A DNA stretch of 64,000 nucleotides from Plectrocnemia conspersa. Taxonomy: Eukaryota > Arthropoda > Insecta > Trichoptera > Polycentropodidae. The stretch is from NCBI GenBank assembly GCA_009617715.1, contig VTFK01000048.1, positions 744,001 to 808,000 of the forward strand. Direction: 5' to 3'. A program made the translations under genes and the position numbers. Below are positions 24,745-37,070 of this stretch, one piece after another (positions within the stretch are counted from its first letter, which is position 1; every line of letters begins with the position of its first letter). The notes under the pieces were generated by a model. That model saw nothing but the letters and a program-made list of their open reading frames with translations. It had not been told where the DNA came from and ran no database searches.

Positions 24745-27700
24745 TTATTTCCAAACGATACTTTCAATCCAATCAATGTAAGAACTGACTCTTGTATATA
24801 CACCAGGAGCTGTTGATCCAAGGCATCCAATACCGAACGAAGTAATGCCTAATAGGTAAAAGCTGTCCCTGCTTAAAATCAATAAAGGACCACCACTATC
24901 ACCCTAAAATAATTAAATCACTATAGCAACATTTTTAAATATATTAAATAGTATACCGAGTTACCCGACATGTGTCTTGTTTGCCGTCAGCTCCAGCGCA
25001 AATCTGTGAATCGATTATTCCATTTGGCAAACCTCTTCTCGTTTTATATGAAGCATTGCACTTCTTGTTGTCGACTGCTTTTATTGTAACTTTTTGGAGT
25101 ATATCTGATTGCTTTGCTGTAAAATAGATTCAAAACATAGTGTATAAATAAATATATAAATTTACTGAGAGTTGATTGGACAATATTCGAGACCCATTAA
25201 AAGTACATTTAAAAAAAAGCTTTAAAGCAGAAATTCAATACATAAACTTATAATTAATTAGCTGCATTCCATTCGTTTCTGTGTTCAAGATTAATTAAAC
25301 TGTATACAGTGAAATCTCAGTATAGCGAAGCTCACGGGATCAAAGAAAAAATTTCGTTATATTTAATGTAAGGAAGATGATATATTTTTATTTTATTTTC
25401 AATTACCATATTACTACAGCATCGAAATAACCTTTTACAATATATACATATCGTTTTTTGTCCATTTTAAGAATACTGTTATGAACATAATAAAATTTGT
25501 TAAGAAATTGTTTTATGAAAAAAGTTTGAGGGTCAGCGAAACACCTCGAATGTCGCTTGTTAACACATCCGACACATGCCAAGTCAAAGACGAACTGAAT
25601 TCGGATCAAACTATTTCGTTATACTGAGTATCTGTAATCAGTCTTCGATACAATGAAAACATTTTATATGAAAGTTTTTCAGGGATAAATTGAAGATTCG
25701 TTATAAAGAGATTTCACTGTACAACAATTTTGCACAAGTATTTTAAAAATACACAGTTTTTGATATTATTGTGATATGAAAATATATAATATTACATCTT
25801 TCTGTTTCGCCCCAACCAAAGGCTTTTAATGGTATTTTATATATTGCCTTCATAATCTTCCTATTGTTTGTTATCACTAAACAGGCCGCCTTTATTGTAT
25901 TAGTTTGTCTATAAAAAATAATAAAACTCAAAAGTGTATATAAAGATAAAATAATCATCGTATAAAATGTAAAACTCTTACAAAATTTCTTCAGCCAACT
26001 TCAATAGTGCAATATCGTTGTATTTCACAGGAGCCTTATATTCTGGATGTACAAATATTTCAACAATTTTTACATCAAGTGTTTTATTCGATTTTTTTCT
26101 TAAATTAAGAGCTCCTAATCTCACTACTGTAGGATTTTGCCTTTAAAAAAAATATTAATTCAATTTTTTTTTTTTTTTTTTAATTATTTTATGTTACTCA
26201 CTCTCTTAATTTATCGTCATATTTTAGAGTGCAGTGAGCTGCAGTTAGTACATAATTTGTACTAATGAGTGTTCCTCCACAATTCCAATCGTATCCAGTT
26301 CCATCTGCTAAATGCCATCCAATTGCTGCCTAACAAATGTAAAACATTTTATTAGATATATGAAACATAATTTTTTTTATTAATAACATGCTTATAATTA
26401 TTATATTGACGAACAGATTAAAAAGATTTAAAAGAGTTTTTTGAAGTAAGACCAGTAAGCTCAGAAATAAGCGTAGATATTCAAAAAAAAATCATGCAAA
26501 AGACTGAAAAATACACCTTGATAATAAAAATGCCGTCGGTTTACTTCTTAAGTTGATATGTTAGTTAGCTTATAAAGCTTTATTATGTTTGAATGTATTG
26601 CTTATTATGTAACTCCACACCTAGCAAGCATATGTTTATATATAATTATTCGCATATTTTTATTTTATTTTTTAACTGAATCTCTCAGCAAATAGTCAAA
26701 GGTCTTAGTTGTATAATTTGTTGGTAACCACACATTATCGAAGGAAAAGATAACATAATAAAACGGTAAAATCTAGTTTTCAAACTTATGCGGTTTTAAA
26801 AATAGTGAAAAAATATCCAGAAAGATAAGCATGATAAATGCTCTTGTTAAATTATGAATGAAATGTATTATCTTATAATAATAAAGATATAAATTTTAAT
26901 TAAAACGTTTCAGCATATATCTACATTATTAGATAAAAAATAATTGTAGCGGCACTTATATGTTTTATTTTTTTTAATATTTTAAATTATTGTTTGTATC
27001 AATATAATATCAATATAAAAAATCTTTCGTTTGTCAACTACCTCAGTGCATCCTACAAGACCAGTACTGTACTTAATATATACAGCAGACTTGTCAACTA
27101 CAAGCAGAACTACCTGCACAGCCTTTATTGACGACGCATTTATTATAAAAACCCGGATACAGAGTATACTTATCTTCAAGAAAACCTTAACACAATACAA
27201 GAATCGCTACATATTTGGAGAATAAAAACAGACGAGATAAAGTCTATCAATGTTACGTTTACCATGAGAAAGATAACATATCCTCCCGTCCGATTGAACA
27301 ACACAATAATTTTAAAGCAAAAGTATTTGATGATGCACTTTGACAGAATGCTTCCCTAAAACCTGATATTTGAAGTAAAAGAAAATAGGACTTAGACTGA
27401 CAAAATAATACTGGATAATGGTCACAATCTTTCAAGTGATAATGGAGAACAAGCTGCTCGTATACAAATCCATCCTTAAGACAATTTGGATGTAGGTTAT
27501 TTAAATCTGGGGATCAGCAAGCAACTACAAAATAAATATAATTCAGATGTTCCAAAATAAAATTTTAGGAAAAGTATCGAATGCTAAATGAATCTTATTC
27601 ATAAAACTTTAAAGTTAAAATTGCCAAAAAAAAGTGAAAAATGCAAGATGAAAATTATTAACGGAGAGCGACTGAAAGATTGAAGAGCAAAATAATTGAT

Positions 27701-28402
27701 TTTTAATTATACTGATAAATCGCTCATGACCGATTCACACATAACAGATGTAATGATAAAAGTTTTGCTTAATAGCAATATAGAAACACAGATTGCAAGA
27801 AAAACGTAAAAAATTATATATTACCATGCTTGTAAATTCTCCTAAACGCGCATTTACACCACCCCCAGCATCCTTGTGAAAAATCCTGTTTACATTTTCT
27901 TCGCAAACTTCAGAAAGCATATTAATATAAAAATAAATATTTTAAAATTCAGAATTCTAAAAATACAGTACACTTTTTGGCCAAATGTCCGATGGTTGTT
28001 TTCTTCCTTTTTGGAAATAGTTTGAATCTCGGGCAACAGATTTTCGACGTTAAGCCTTAACAAAAATACGCATATTTATAAATAAATACAAAAAATACAT
28101 TTATAACTTGGCACAATTTCATTATATAATACCACACATCACAGGTGTAATTTTCAAAGATCTCAGAGATTCTTGTACAATTGGACATTGGTACATTTTT
28201 TTGCAAACACCTTGTATTGTACTATTAAAAGCACATACATCCCCTTCTGTTGAGTTTATAATATATGTATATATATAAACATTAAATATATATTAAAAAT
28301 ATTTATTAGATTAAAGACATTCATACCGTTTAGTAGGTGTTCCATACAATGCACCATTCTTATATTTATAAAAATAAACACGCAAAGAAATCTAAACTTC
28401 AT
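24745..28402 (-). CDS. clip-domain trypsin-like serine protease A
   Basis: Nine exons (transcript order): 28327-28402, 28133-28246, 27972-28055, 27825-27907, 26202-26329, 25982-26140, 25796-25908, 24965-25116, 24745-24903, together 355 codons with all phases matching. It starts with a signal peptide ([12 protein letters not shown]). The clip domain has six cysteines ([22 protein letters not shown]). The linker FCEEN supplies the cysteine that should tie the clip to the protease domain. Catalytic residues are His151 (LTAAHC), Asp204 (YNDIALL) and Ser306 (GDSGGP). Asp300 in QDTC predicts trypsin-like cleavage after Arg/Lys. The activation region reads [16 protein letters not shown], not IVGG. 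It should be a secreted protease of an extracellular cascade; the family suggests CLIPC/snake-like. AATAAA signals lie at 24708-24720. Intron 4 holds a jockey LINE fragment and intron 7 a MITE. The first donor and several others are GTATG/GTAAG types. Confidence 0.93.
25307..25719. mobile_element. TA-flanked MITE (pogo/Tc1 type) in intron 7 of gene A
   Basis: The left end is CAGTGAAATCTCAGTATAGC and the right end, read on the other strand, CAGTGAAATCTCTTTATAAC. TA lies at 25305-25306 and 25720-25721. The CAGTGAAATCTC terminus with TA duplication is typical of non-autonomous pogo/Tigger-like elements. A minus-strand open frame inside (25403-25609) has no recognised transposase motif. Confidence 0.8.
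27020..27720 (+). mobile_element. jockey-type LINE reverse transcriptase fragment in intron 4 of gene A
   Basis: Conceptual plus-strand translation shows [15 protein letters not shown], then FIDDAFI (the FADD catalytic box, altered), then [18 protein letters not shown] and, in other frames, [12 protein letters not shown] and IWGSASN. These follow the order of jockey/Juan-type reverse transcriptases. Frameshifts and stops are frequent. It lies opposite to gene A's transcription. Confidence 0.8.
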
Positions 28403-30260
28403 GTCTAGCTGATTATAAATTATTCGTTTTATAGAAATAATTAATACTTTATATTTTAAATATATGCTTATAGCTCAAGCCACATTAAGAGCAAATTAGC
28501 AACTAAAGTGTCAGTAATTGAAATAATAAAATTTCCGGCATCACACATTGTTCGCGGTGTGTTAATTTGTATGTGGTTTCCGTTTCTTAATTGGCCTAAC
28601 TTTTAGCACAAATGTATTATTTACATATATTAAGTATTTAATTTGTTTTCATATACAAATATAATATCACAATCAATAATAATATTAAAAGGTTTACCAG
28701 TGACTCTAATCCGTTTATTCGAAAGTCCAAATCTTTCACTTAAAATATACAAAATAATTATACTTTTGTGCTTGCTCAGTGTTATTTTAGTTTTATATGA
28801 ATTCTTTATATAAAATCATTAATTATTGATATTAAGTAAAAAAAAATGAACACATATGTTGGCATGTAGAGAAGCAGTCTGTTGGATGCTACCCTTTACA
28901 AAATTTTAATTTTTTTTTTTCAAGTTTATTAATTTATTTTTTAAATGATGAGCATAAATATATTTGTATTATCTAAACCAGGGATTACCAACCCTGTACC
29001 ATTTATGTAAGGTAAATCTTGTCAATATATACAATGCTCTTTTTAAGTAGATTCGTTGCAGAAAGTTATTCATGGGATATTCGCTGTTCTGACCAACACC
29101 CGCTTGCTGCCGCTCACTCGCACTTAACCTGCTTAAAATTTAAATAATATTTATGTAGCAAAATTAACTAGGAAATTTATTCTTTAGGTCTTAAAGAAAA
29201 GGAGAATTCTAATATCATCCTAAAATTCAGAATGATATTAGGATTCTTACACAAGCCATAGACTGTAATATATTCTTATGTACTTATGTATTAAATTTTA
29301 ATAGCAAAATTGAAATATAATTTTTACCTGATAATGATATATATAAAAATAATAATGCAATAGTTTTGTAGAAAAATCCAAATTTGTGGTAACATATACA
29401 GTATTTCATTAACAAGATTAAAAAAACAAATCTTTAGTTGATATTTCCGGCGTTACTTACAATGTGGTTTCCGTTTATAAAACATAAACGTTTTATCCAT
29501 TTCTAATCTGTAAATAAAAAGGTATTAATAACTGTAATCGCCTGCAATTAAAATGCTAATGATAGATTTTTTTTAGTATTCACAAAGATGTACTTTAATA
29601 TATAAAACCCATCAAAAACAAAAACACCCAAGTAGAATCGAATTTGTATTTATAAAAATAGGCTATTAAAACCAGACCATAAATATGTTACTATATGTTA
29701 TATGTATATAAAATATATTATATATTTTTTATATTGTCAAATTCTAGGCTTTTAGTCTGTTGGTTTTGTACAATTGAAAGTCTGTGTATGATATTTATTT
29801 ACATGTGTATAATATATTATATTTACAAAATCCCTGATTTACAACTATCATCTTATATACAGTAAAAAATACATATAGCAAACTCTTAACGTAAGTGAAT
29901 TATATAAAATATGTACACATATATAAGCGAAAATAAATATTATAACTAAAAGTCTAATATATTTTTATAATGTAAAAACTTTCATTATTATATTATTCAT
30001 GATACGGAAATATCATCGGAAAGTTGTATATGTATGTATAAATAAATCATACCTTTTTGTAATTATAATATTTCTATATGACCGTCGAATGAAGGCAAAC
30101 CATTTCCATAAAATAGTTGCAGTCACACTAAATATAAGATTTGCATTATAATATACACCACAAGACCTTATAATTATTTTTTATATAATTTCTAAAGAAA
30201 TGTCGTATAAATTAAAAAAAATATACATAAATAATTATGATTTCACCATATTTTATTTAA
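28403..30260. other. spacer between genes A and B
   Basis: AT-rich, with no gene. The probable gene A promoter is just upstream of 28480 (TTTATTATTTC, then CACTTTAGTTGC on the minus strand, matching the start regions of the other genes). Two copies of the cluster spacer motif TGTGGTTTCCGTTT lie near 28572 and 29463. Confidence 0.5.
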
Positions 30261-32878
30261 TCAGTACCAAACGATACTTTCAATCCAACCTAAATAAGAG
30301 CTAACTCTGGTATACACGCCAGGAATTTGTGTTCCAAGGCATCCAACACCAAAAGAAGTCACACCGATTAGAGCATAGTCGTCAATGTTATCTTGAATCA
30401 CTAAGGGACCTCCACTATCACCCTGAAATGAAATTAAACAACTTCAATAGTCTATATTTTTCAATACGGTAAAGATTCAATAAAATGCATGATACCTGGC
30501 ACGTGTCTTGTGTTCCATTAGCTCCAGCGCAAATCTGCGAATCAATTATTCCTCTTGGCAGATGTCTTCTATTTTTATATTTAGTATTGCATATTTCATT
30601 ATCAACTAGACTTATGGTAACTTTTTGAAGAATATCAGAAGATTTTGCTGTAAAATATTTTTAACACCATGTTAGTTTGTATCTACTGAGTTCATTTAAA
30701 TAATATCTAAGCCAATAAAACTAGCTCTGCAAAATGACCATAACATTAACGTAAATTGGAAAACAAGTATTAATTAACTAGACTAACACCAGGACGTCAA
30801 GCTTAATTTTATTTTGTAAGTATATTCTGAAACTTTAATATTCTTAAGTATATTATGCAACTTTGTTCTGAAGGGCTTTCCGCCATTAGGACCCGTAGAC
30901 CAATAATTAATAAAAATAACTATAAAAAAAAAATTTTAATCTACAAAAACTGAATTAGACCCATTTTAATATATGCTATTTTAATAAAAATATTACTGGT
31001 GTAAAGTAACACCAGTAATATTTTTTTTTAATTTCTAGGTATTCAAGATAAATCTTTAAAAATAATATATAAAAAACTATTTTACGTTAATTTTTAAAAA
31101 ATGCATACTACCCTTCAAATACGAACAATTTAAGAACACTTATACCATAAAATATTTCATGCAACTGTACATTCCCACTAATCTGGTGTATTGGTAAATA
31201 CTATAAAATCAACCTTAAATTAAAATATAAGCACAAAATACCAAAGCATATATTACTTATAAAGCTAATGTCAACATATTTATGGTTCCAGATATACAGT
31301 GAAATGTATTTAAATTATCATTAATTTTTTTTTCTTTCGCTTAAATTGTATTGCTAAAATTGATTTAATCTTTTTTCCTTAAATTATCAATCAAATAAAA
31401 ATAGAATTATTGATCGTAATTTTAAATAGAATTGCCTTCTATATACATTTTATCAAAATTATTATTTCCTAATATTTAAAACGACATGTGTTATTAGACA
31501 TAAAAATATATTTACCAAATTCTGTTTCGCCCCATCCAAAAGCATTAAAAGGTTTCGTCGTATAATACTGATCAGTAAGTATATGCGTTCGCACTAAGCA
31601 AGCAATTCTAATAATATAAGTAATTCTGAAACAAATAGTATATATAAAAAGCCCTGCAGAAAGATTGGCTCAATGCATTTTATACAAAGGAAAGAAGTAA
31701 TCATATGTAAAATATTTTTTCTGAAGACAGCTATGTTAAAATTTGTTAAACCGTTTTTAAGTGCAAGCAAAAAATATTAATAAATCATTCTACATTGTAA
31801 ATACTAAAACTTACGACACTTTGCAATATCATTGTATTTCACAGGTGGTTTATATTGTGGATGTACAAATATTTCCGCAATTGTTACGTCTTTTGCATAC
31901 TCCTGCCTCTTCTTTAAATAAATAATGCCTAGCCTCACAACAGTCGGATTAATACTGTAAAGAAAAAATATAAGTGTATTTAATAAATTAAAATTGTATT
32001 TATGATATTACAAATACTTACGTTTTCAAATTTTTAGCTGATGTCAAAGTGCAGTGAGCAGCAGTTAAAACAAATTGTTCATTGATAAGTGTACCTCCAC
32101 AGTTCCAAGCATACCCTGTCCCATCCATCAATGGCCATCCAACTGCTGCCTAATCAATACCATTTACAATTAACTGACAGAATATAATAATAAAAGTATG
32201 TACCCAATACCATGCTTTTCATTTCTCCTAACATTGCATCTTTTCCGCCGCCGCCGAGGATGTAGAACATTGTATTAGCTTGGCAATCTTTAGAGAAAAT
32301 TGTATTAGTGTTATTACGATAAATTAAAATTACCAAGATAAATCTAACAACTAATATGATAATACAAATGTACATTTTTTTATGAACAAACTATTGTATT
32401 ATATTACAAAAACTAATACTCAAAAATAAATTACACTCTTTGGCCTTCTCCCCGGTGACTCCTGCACTCTTTGATTTCAATAAATTCGGTTTATCTCTTG
32501 GACAACAAACGATTGGAAAATTTCCTAAGGAAAAATTATTATATTTAGTTTAACAATACAATATTTTTGTTCATATGTGTTTTAAATACCTTCAGCACAT
32601 ATCACAGGGCTTATCTTCTTCGTTTCCAACTGATGTTGTACGATTGGACATTGATACATATATCTACAAACACCTTGAGTTGTACTATTGAACGTACAAC
32701 TATCATATTCTACAGATAAAAAAAATATATATATAAATTTCAAGTGTTTATTTAATATATTATGATTAAATAAAATATTTATTTGTATACGTTTGAGTTT
32801 TGGTTTATTTTCGACACACTGTCCCACTAATCCGTTAATACAGACAAATATAAAAATTAAAATACTTTCCAACTTCAT
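30261..32878 (-). CDS. clip-domain trypsin-like serine protease B, with damaged exon 6
   Basis: Exons: 32791-32878, 32590-32709, 32435-32524, 32211-32287, 32022-32149, 31820-31954 (or 31815-31954), 31516-31625, 30496-30647, 30261-30422. The signal peptide is [16 protein letters not shown]. Clip cysteines sit in [17 protein letters not shown] and IVCCP. The linker cysteine is KEYCQ. The activation region [16 protein letters not shown] lacks IVGG. Triad: His157, Asp210, Ser303. QDTCQ gives a trypsin-type pocket. Relative to all paralogues, exon 6 ends early after YNDIA: the ALLKLAEE block and 19 bases are gone. The usual GTAAG donor now breaks the frame. A nearby GTGTCG donor would keep it (353 residues) but is poor. 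It may be a recent pseudogene or encode a protease with a shortened strand after the catalytic Asp. AATAAA is at 30252-30257. Confidence 0.8.
30986..31025. repeat. perfect 17-bp-stem hairpin in intron 7 of gene B
   Basis: AAAAATATTACTGGTGT pairs with its exact complement across a 6-base loop. No function is known; it could be a remnant of a miniature foldback element. Confidence 0.65.
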
Positions 32879-32989
32879 TTTCTAAAAATATAATATTCGT
32901 AAGCACGTTAGTTAAAACATTAATTACACTTTATATAAATATAAATTTATTTTAAATAATGTAATAACTCTCGTCTTGAAGAGCAACTA

Positions 32990-33026
32990 TCAACTGAAAT
33001 ACAATTGCCGATGAAACTAAATATAC
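32990..33026 (-). promoter_or_regulatory. core promoter of gene B: TATA-like box and initiator
   Basis: On the minus strand TATATTTA (33018-33025) lies 30 bases before the A of TCAGTTG (A at 32995), the arthropod initiator consensus. The same block (TTGTATATTTAGT, CATCG, TTTCAGTT) recurs upstream of genes E and F. It predicts a 5' untranslated leader of about 117 bases. Confidence 0.7.
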
Positions 33027-33481
33027 AAGTAAACTCGTTTTATAATTATCACTACAAGGCTTGAGCATTGTTTTATATTCATACATTAATTATTTTATTT
33101 TATACGATAGAGTTTTTTTTAGTAAATTAAAGTCATTTCATTAACAACGATATACGATACATTTAATTAAATTTTAATAATAAGACTAATTTAAAAAAAT
33201 ATTATTTTATGTATATATTATATATATTTAATAAATATCCTATTAATGCATTTAAAATATTGTTAAAAACCTTTACTTATTATTTATTTTTCCGTTATCT
33301 TTCAGAGTATGTTAAAGACAAATCTAGTAATGTGTGACAGTAACAGAACATGTGAGAAAAAATAGTATCTCAAAGTTACATTCACATATGTTTTAAGATG
33401 TTGAAACGACATTAATATATGTACAAAAGTCCGTTTAAGATATGAATGCTCATTGCTACAGTATTGGTGAGAGAATATAAT

Positions 33482-33767
33482 AGGGTGACCATGTGAAATT
33501 TAACAATTAATTTTTCCTATTTTAATTTAATTTGTTGAAGATAATCTAAAATATCACTTTCTTACTTTTTTCATTTATTCATAAACATATTTAACTCAAA
33601 AACATGATAGCAGTTTTAGAATCACTCTCCAGGTTGAATATCTGTTTAATATAATATTTTTTTAAATTGTCCTGTTAATTACAAAATAACACAACATGAC
33701 AATAATTTATAATAAAAATATAACATATTATAATTTTTAATTAAATTTCCAAAGTATGGTCACCCTA
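33482..33767. mobile_element. MITE with GGGTGACCAT ends and a doubled right end
   Basis: The left end GGGTGACCATGTGAAATTT and right end AAATTTCCAAAGTATGGTCACCC are inverted repeats with TA outside. Immediately after, 33770-33800 repeats the right end a second time (TTAATTAAATTTCCAACGTA then TGGTCACCC). The element type is probably Tc1/mariner-like because of the TA flanks. Confidence 0.65.
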
Positions 33768-35877
33768 CACTTAATTAAATTTCCAACGTATGGTCACCCT
33801 ACACAGCCCTGATTTCGTATTGGTAACGTTCTCCTATCGGTGTAAACAAATTCTAGGAAAACTGTATATGTATGCATGCATGCGTACACGCTCCCTTGTT
33901 TCCAATACAAGTATGATGAGCGTTAACATCTTGGACGGACTATACCTAAAACGTTTTCCATCCCACTCGGTAATTTTTCCAGTCGCAATTTCCTCTATAA
34001 CTAAATTGCAAATTAATTACAAACGGCTTTATTTATAAACAAAAATAATATTATTTGTACAGCTTTATTTTTAAATAAAAATTCTATTTCTGCTTTAAAC
34101 TGTCCATATTAAATAATAAAGGTTGATCTCACCCTCTTTCCTAGACCATATATAAGCCAAAACACTTCCATAGAACTTCATTCAAAAAGTTCTGCAAAGA
34201 CTGAAAAAAAATAGTAAACATATTTATAAATAAAATTTATTTATTATATAAAATAAACAAAAGCAAATACTTAAATTGAAAAAAATAGCTTTTGAAAGTG
34301 ACAGTTTACCACAAGATTACAATTTTCAGCAAAATTATTAATCAAAGAAAAAGGGAAACTTATTGAAATTTTAATTAACACTTGCTTAAAAACAGAATTG
34401 AAAATAAATTTCTTACTAACTTTCGGAAAATAGTAGCTGCTTCCTGATTATTGTATATATGTTTATCCACAATGAGACCATGCTTTAATAAGTTACTAAC
34501 TAACATACATAATTAAAGTTACTACAAAAGAGTAAACCTGTTTGATAATACAAACACAATGTAATCTTCTCACATTTTAAAATTTTTATTGCAATATGAC
34601 CTTAATGCGTTTGTTAATACTAATTATATTATGCTTTGTACATATTGTATTATAAACAAGTCCGTATTGTTTCCGTATAAAAACACTTATTATAAAGACA
34701 ATACATTTATAGATTCAACCAGATATTAAACAGGTTTGCTCATTCTCGAAACAGTGTATTAGTCGTTTTTATATGCATCCAGCAGAGCTAATACCAAATT
34801 AACAGACAACGCCAGAGAAAGTAATAACTTCCACTTTGATCATCAAACCTTATTCAACCAAGCAGTCACCTTGAATTGTCAAGACCTTAATTTGATCTTC
34901 AACACGACTTGTAACAACGTGAGCGACGTAGCACATATTGTATTTCATAATATATGTATAATACATTTATTGCAACAGTGGTACGGCTGCATTAATAATA
35001 GTATATAAAATAGGAATATTTAAAAAAAAATATAATAATTCTAATAATTTATTATTTTACAATAATAAATGTCATAATTTATTTTTCCGTTTCTTTGGCG
35101 CCTGCTAAGTTATTTAATTGTTAAAATATGTAGATATAATTTTTAAGAAATATAGACACAAGTACTAGAGCAAAAACACGGGTTTCGTCCGCGTCACACT
35201 ATCATTAAAAAAGGAATCGAGAAGATTTTTCAGAAATCACTATGAACTTTTATTTAAATATATTATGATTTACAATTTTTTTACATTTAATCTTCATTTG
35301 TATGTTTGTATTTGTTCTTTTAAATTTAGATTTGTTTATTTTTTATGTGTGACATAGAAAAATGTGCTTTAAATATTATTTAAATAATATTTTAATATAA
35401 TTTTCTTCAGTAAAAAGCTTGAAAAGAAGTAAGTTCCGGCACCTTTTTTGTTTAAAAAAGCCCTGGTTTTAACTATAACATACTCTCTGTGTTGTATTAA
35501 ACATATAATCATATTGCTAACACGATAAACATAAAAATTTATATAATTTTGCCTCTAAATTTTATAAATAATTTATAGGTAAAATCAATAAAACTTTTGA
35601 TAAACTAAAATAAATATATAAAAAATCCAAAAATATACTATAAAATATATAAAAAATGCAAAAATATATACTAAAGAAGATTTTAAGCTATCATTTTTAC
35701 ATTTTAAATGACCTTCGACCAGTGTTAAGAATTGTTGTTTTCTTTGGATAACATACGATAAATATAAATCTATCAATAAATGTTAATTTTATTTAATAAT
35801 ATATTACTATAATATCATTTTTTAATATTATTATATTAATAAAACCAATCTATACATTGTTATTTTCTTTTCCAGGT

Positions 35878-35967
35878 AATGTACTGTTTGACATTGATGC
35901 ATATATTACAAATACCTTGAGTTGTATATATATGCTATTAAATATAAAATCATTACCTTCTATAGCA
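35878..35967 (-). pseudogene. relic of a clip-domain exon (exon 2) of a lost protease paralogue
   Basis: On the minus strand the stretch aligns with exon 2 of the cluster genes: an acceptor-like CTATAG, AAGGTAATGATTTTATATTT in place of the EGDSCTF start, then CAACTCAAGGT(A)TTTGTAA, TATGCATCAATGTC and a TGTAC(A) word. Cysteines are lost and there are frame shifts. No other exon of this copy is recognisable nearby, so it marks a decayed member of the tandem array. Confidence 0.6.
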
Positions 35968-36675
35968 GCATTTTTGAGTTTAATACTTTTTCTTTACCTT
36001 TTACCTCATAATATGAAAAAGTATATAATAAAAATTATCTCGATATATGGTTTTTTGGCAAAGAGAATTTTTTCAATGAGTTTGTCGTTATCTCGAAATT
36101 TAATATATTATACACTATGCATAATGCATATTATCACGTATAGACGATTCATCTATTTGCAAGGCTAACTTCTTAACTTGCAAATTAGCAATTAGTTGTT
36201 TTTTCACATCATATATGAAAAAATACTAGAATCATATAAAGGAAAACTAATGCTCAGATGCAAGATGCTCTCATGGTATGCAATAATAAGAGGCAAAATT
36301 TGAAAATATAATGGGATATTACATTATATGTACTTTTTTTTAATTTACCTAATGTATATATGATATATACTTAAAAAATTATATAGATATCATAATTATA
36401 ATGTCGTTAATATTTGTCTATAATAAATTTTTTTTTTATTTGATTTATAATTAGCATTAAATTACATTGTTAAAGTATTCTAATATTTGTTTTATATTTA
36501 TTACAATTTTTTATAGATAATTTAAAAATCATAAAACTATTCATAAATGTATTTTTTAAGCAAGGGTTCTGATAAATATTTTTGCGGGCGGACCCAAAAT
36601 TTCAGGTTATGCCTCTACAAAGTTGTCAGTTTTAAATACTAAAACATCATAATTTAAAATCTACCTAAGATTTTC

Positions 36676-37070
36676 GGCTACTAAGTTTAAAATCGCTTCA
36701 AAATTGGTTCACTTCTTGATAAAACCGTACTATCTTATGATTCTCCTCGATTTTTTCGATTTTATTTAGCGTAATTTTTTCACATTGGTGCTTTATATTT
36801 AATTTTTTACGTTATAGCTTATAGCAGGCGCGTACGGTAAGATACTTTCTCTTTCGCTCGCTCTCGTCACTTAACACGCGAGCGAGAGAAAGGGAAAGTA
36901 TCTCGCCGTACGCACCTGCTATAAACTATAGCGTAGAAAATTAAATAAAAAGCACCAATGTGAAAAAATTACGCTAAATAAAATCGAAAAAATCAAGGAG
37001 AATAATAATAAAATACTGTTTTATCACGAAGTGAACCAATTACGGAGCGATTTTAAACTAAGGATCTTCA
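36676..37070. mobile_element. foldback element, about 390 bases, nearly all stem
   Basis: Two arms of roughly 185 bases (about 36681-36862 and 36878-37062) are inverted copies. They share AATTGGTTCACTTC, GATTTTTTCGATTTTATTTA, TTTTTTCACATTGGTGCTTT and CTTTCGCTCGCTC-type blocks and meet at a short loop near 36870. Such elements have no coding capacity. If transcribed the RNA would be a long hairpin. Confidence 0.8.

Noticed and set aside
25403..25609. Minus-strand open frame inside the gene A intron 7 MITE as a possible transposase piece
   Set aside because: No recognisable transposase motif; the element is too short and its frame is not supported elsewhere.
28975..29110. CAGGGATTACCAACCC resembling a hAT-type terminus
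   Set aside because: No matching opposite end or 8-base duplication could be found.
35857..36168. 103-codon open frame on the plus strand with hydrophobic stretches
   Set aside because: Its first part is the reverse of a decayed clip exon; the hydrophobicity comes from T-rich codons.
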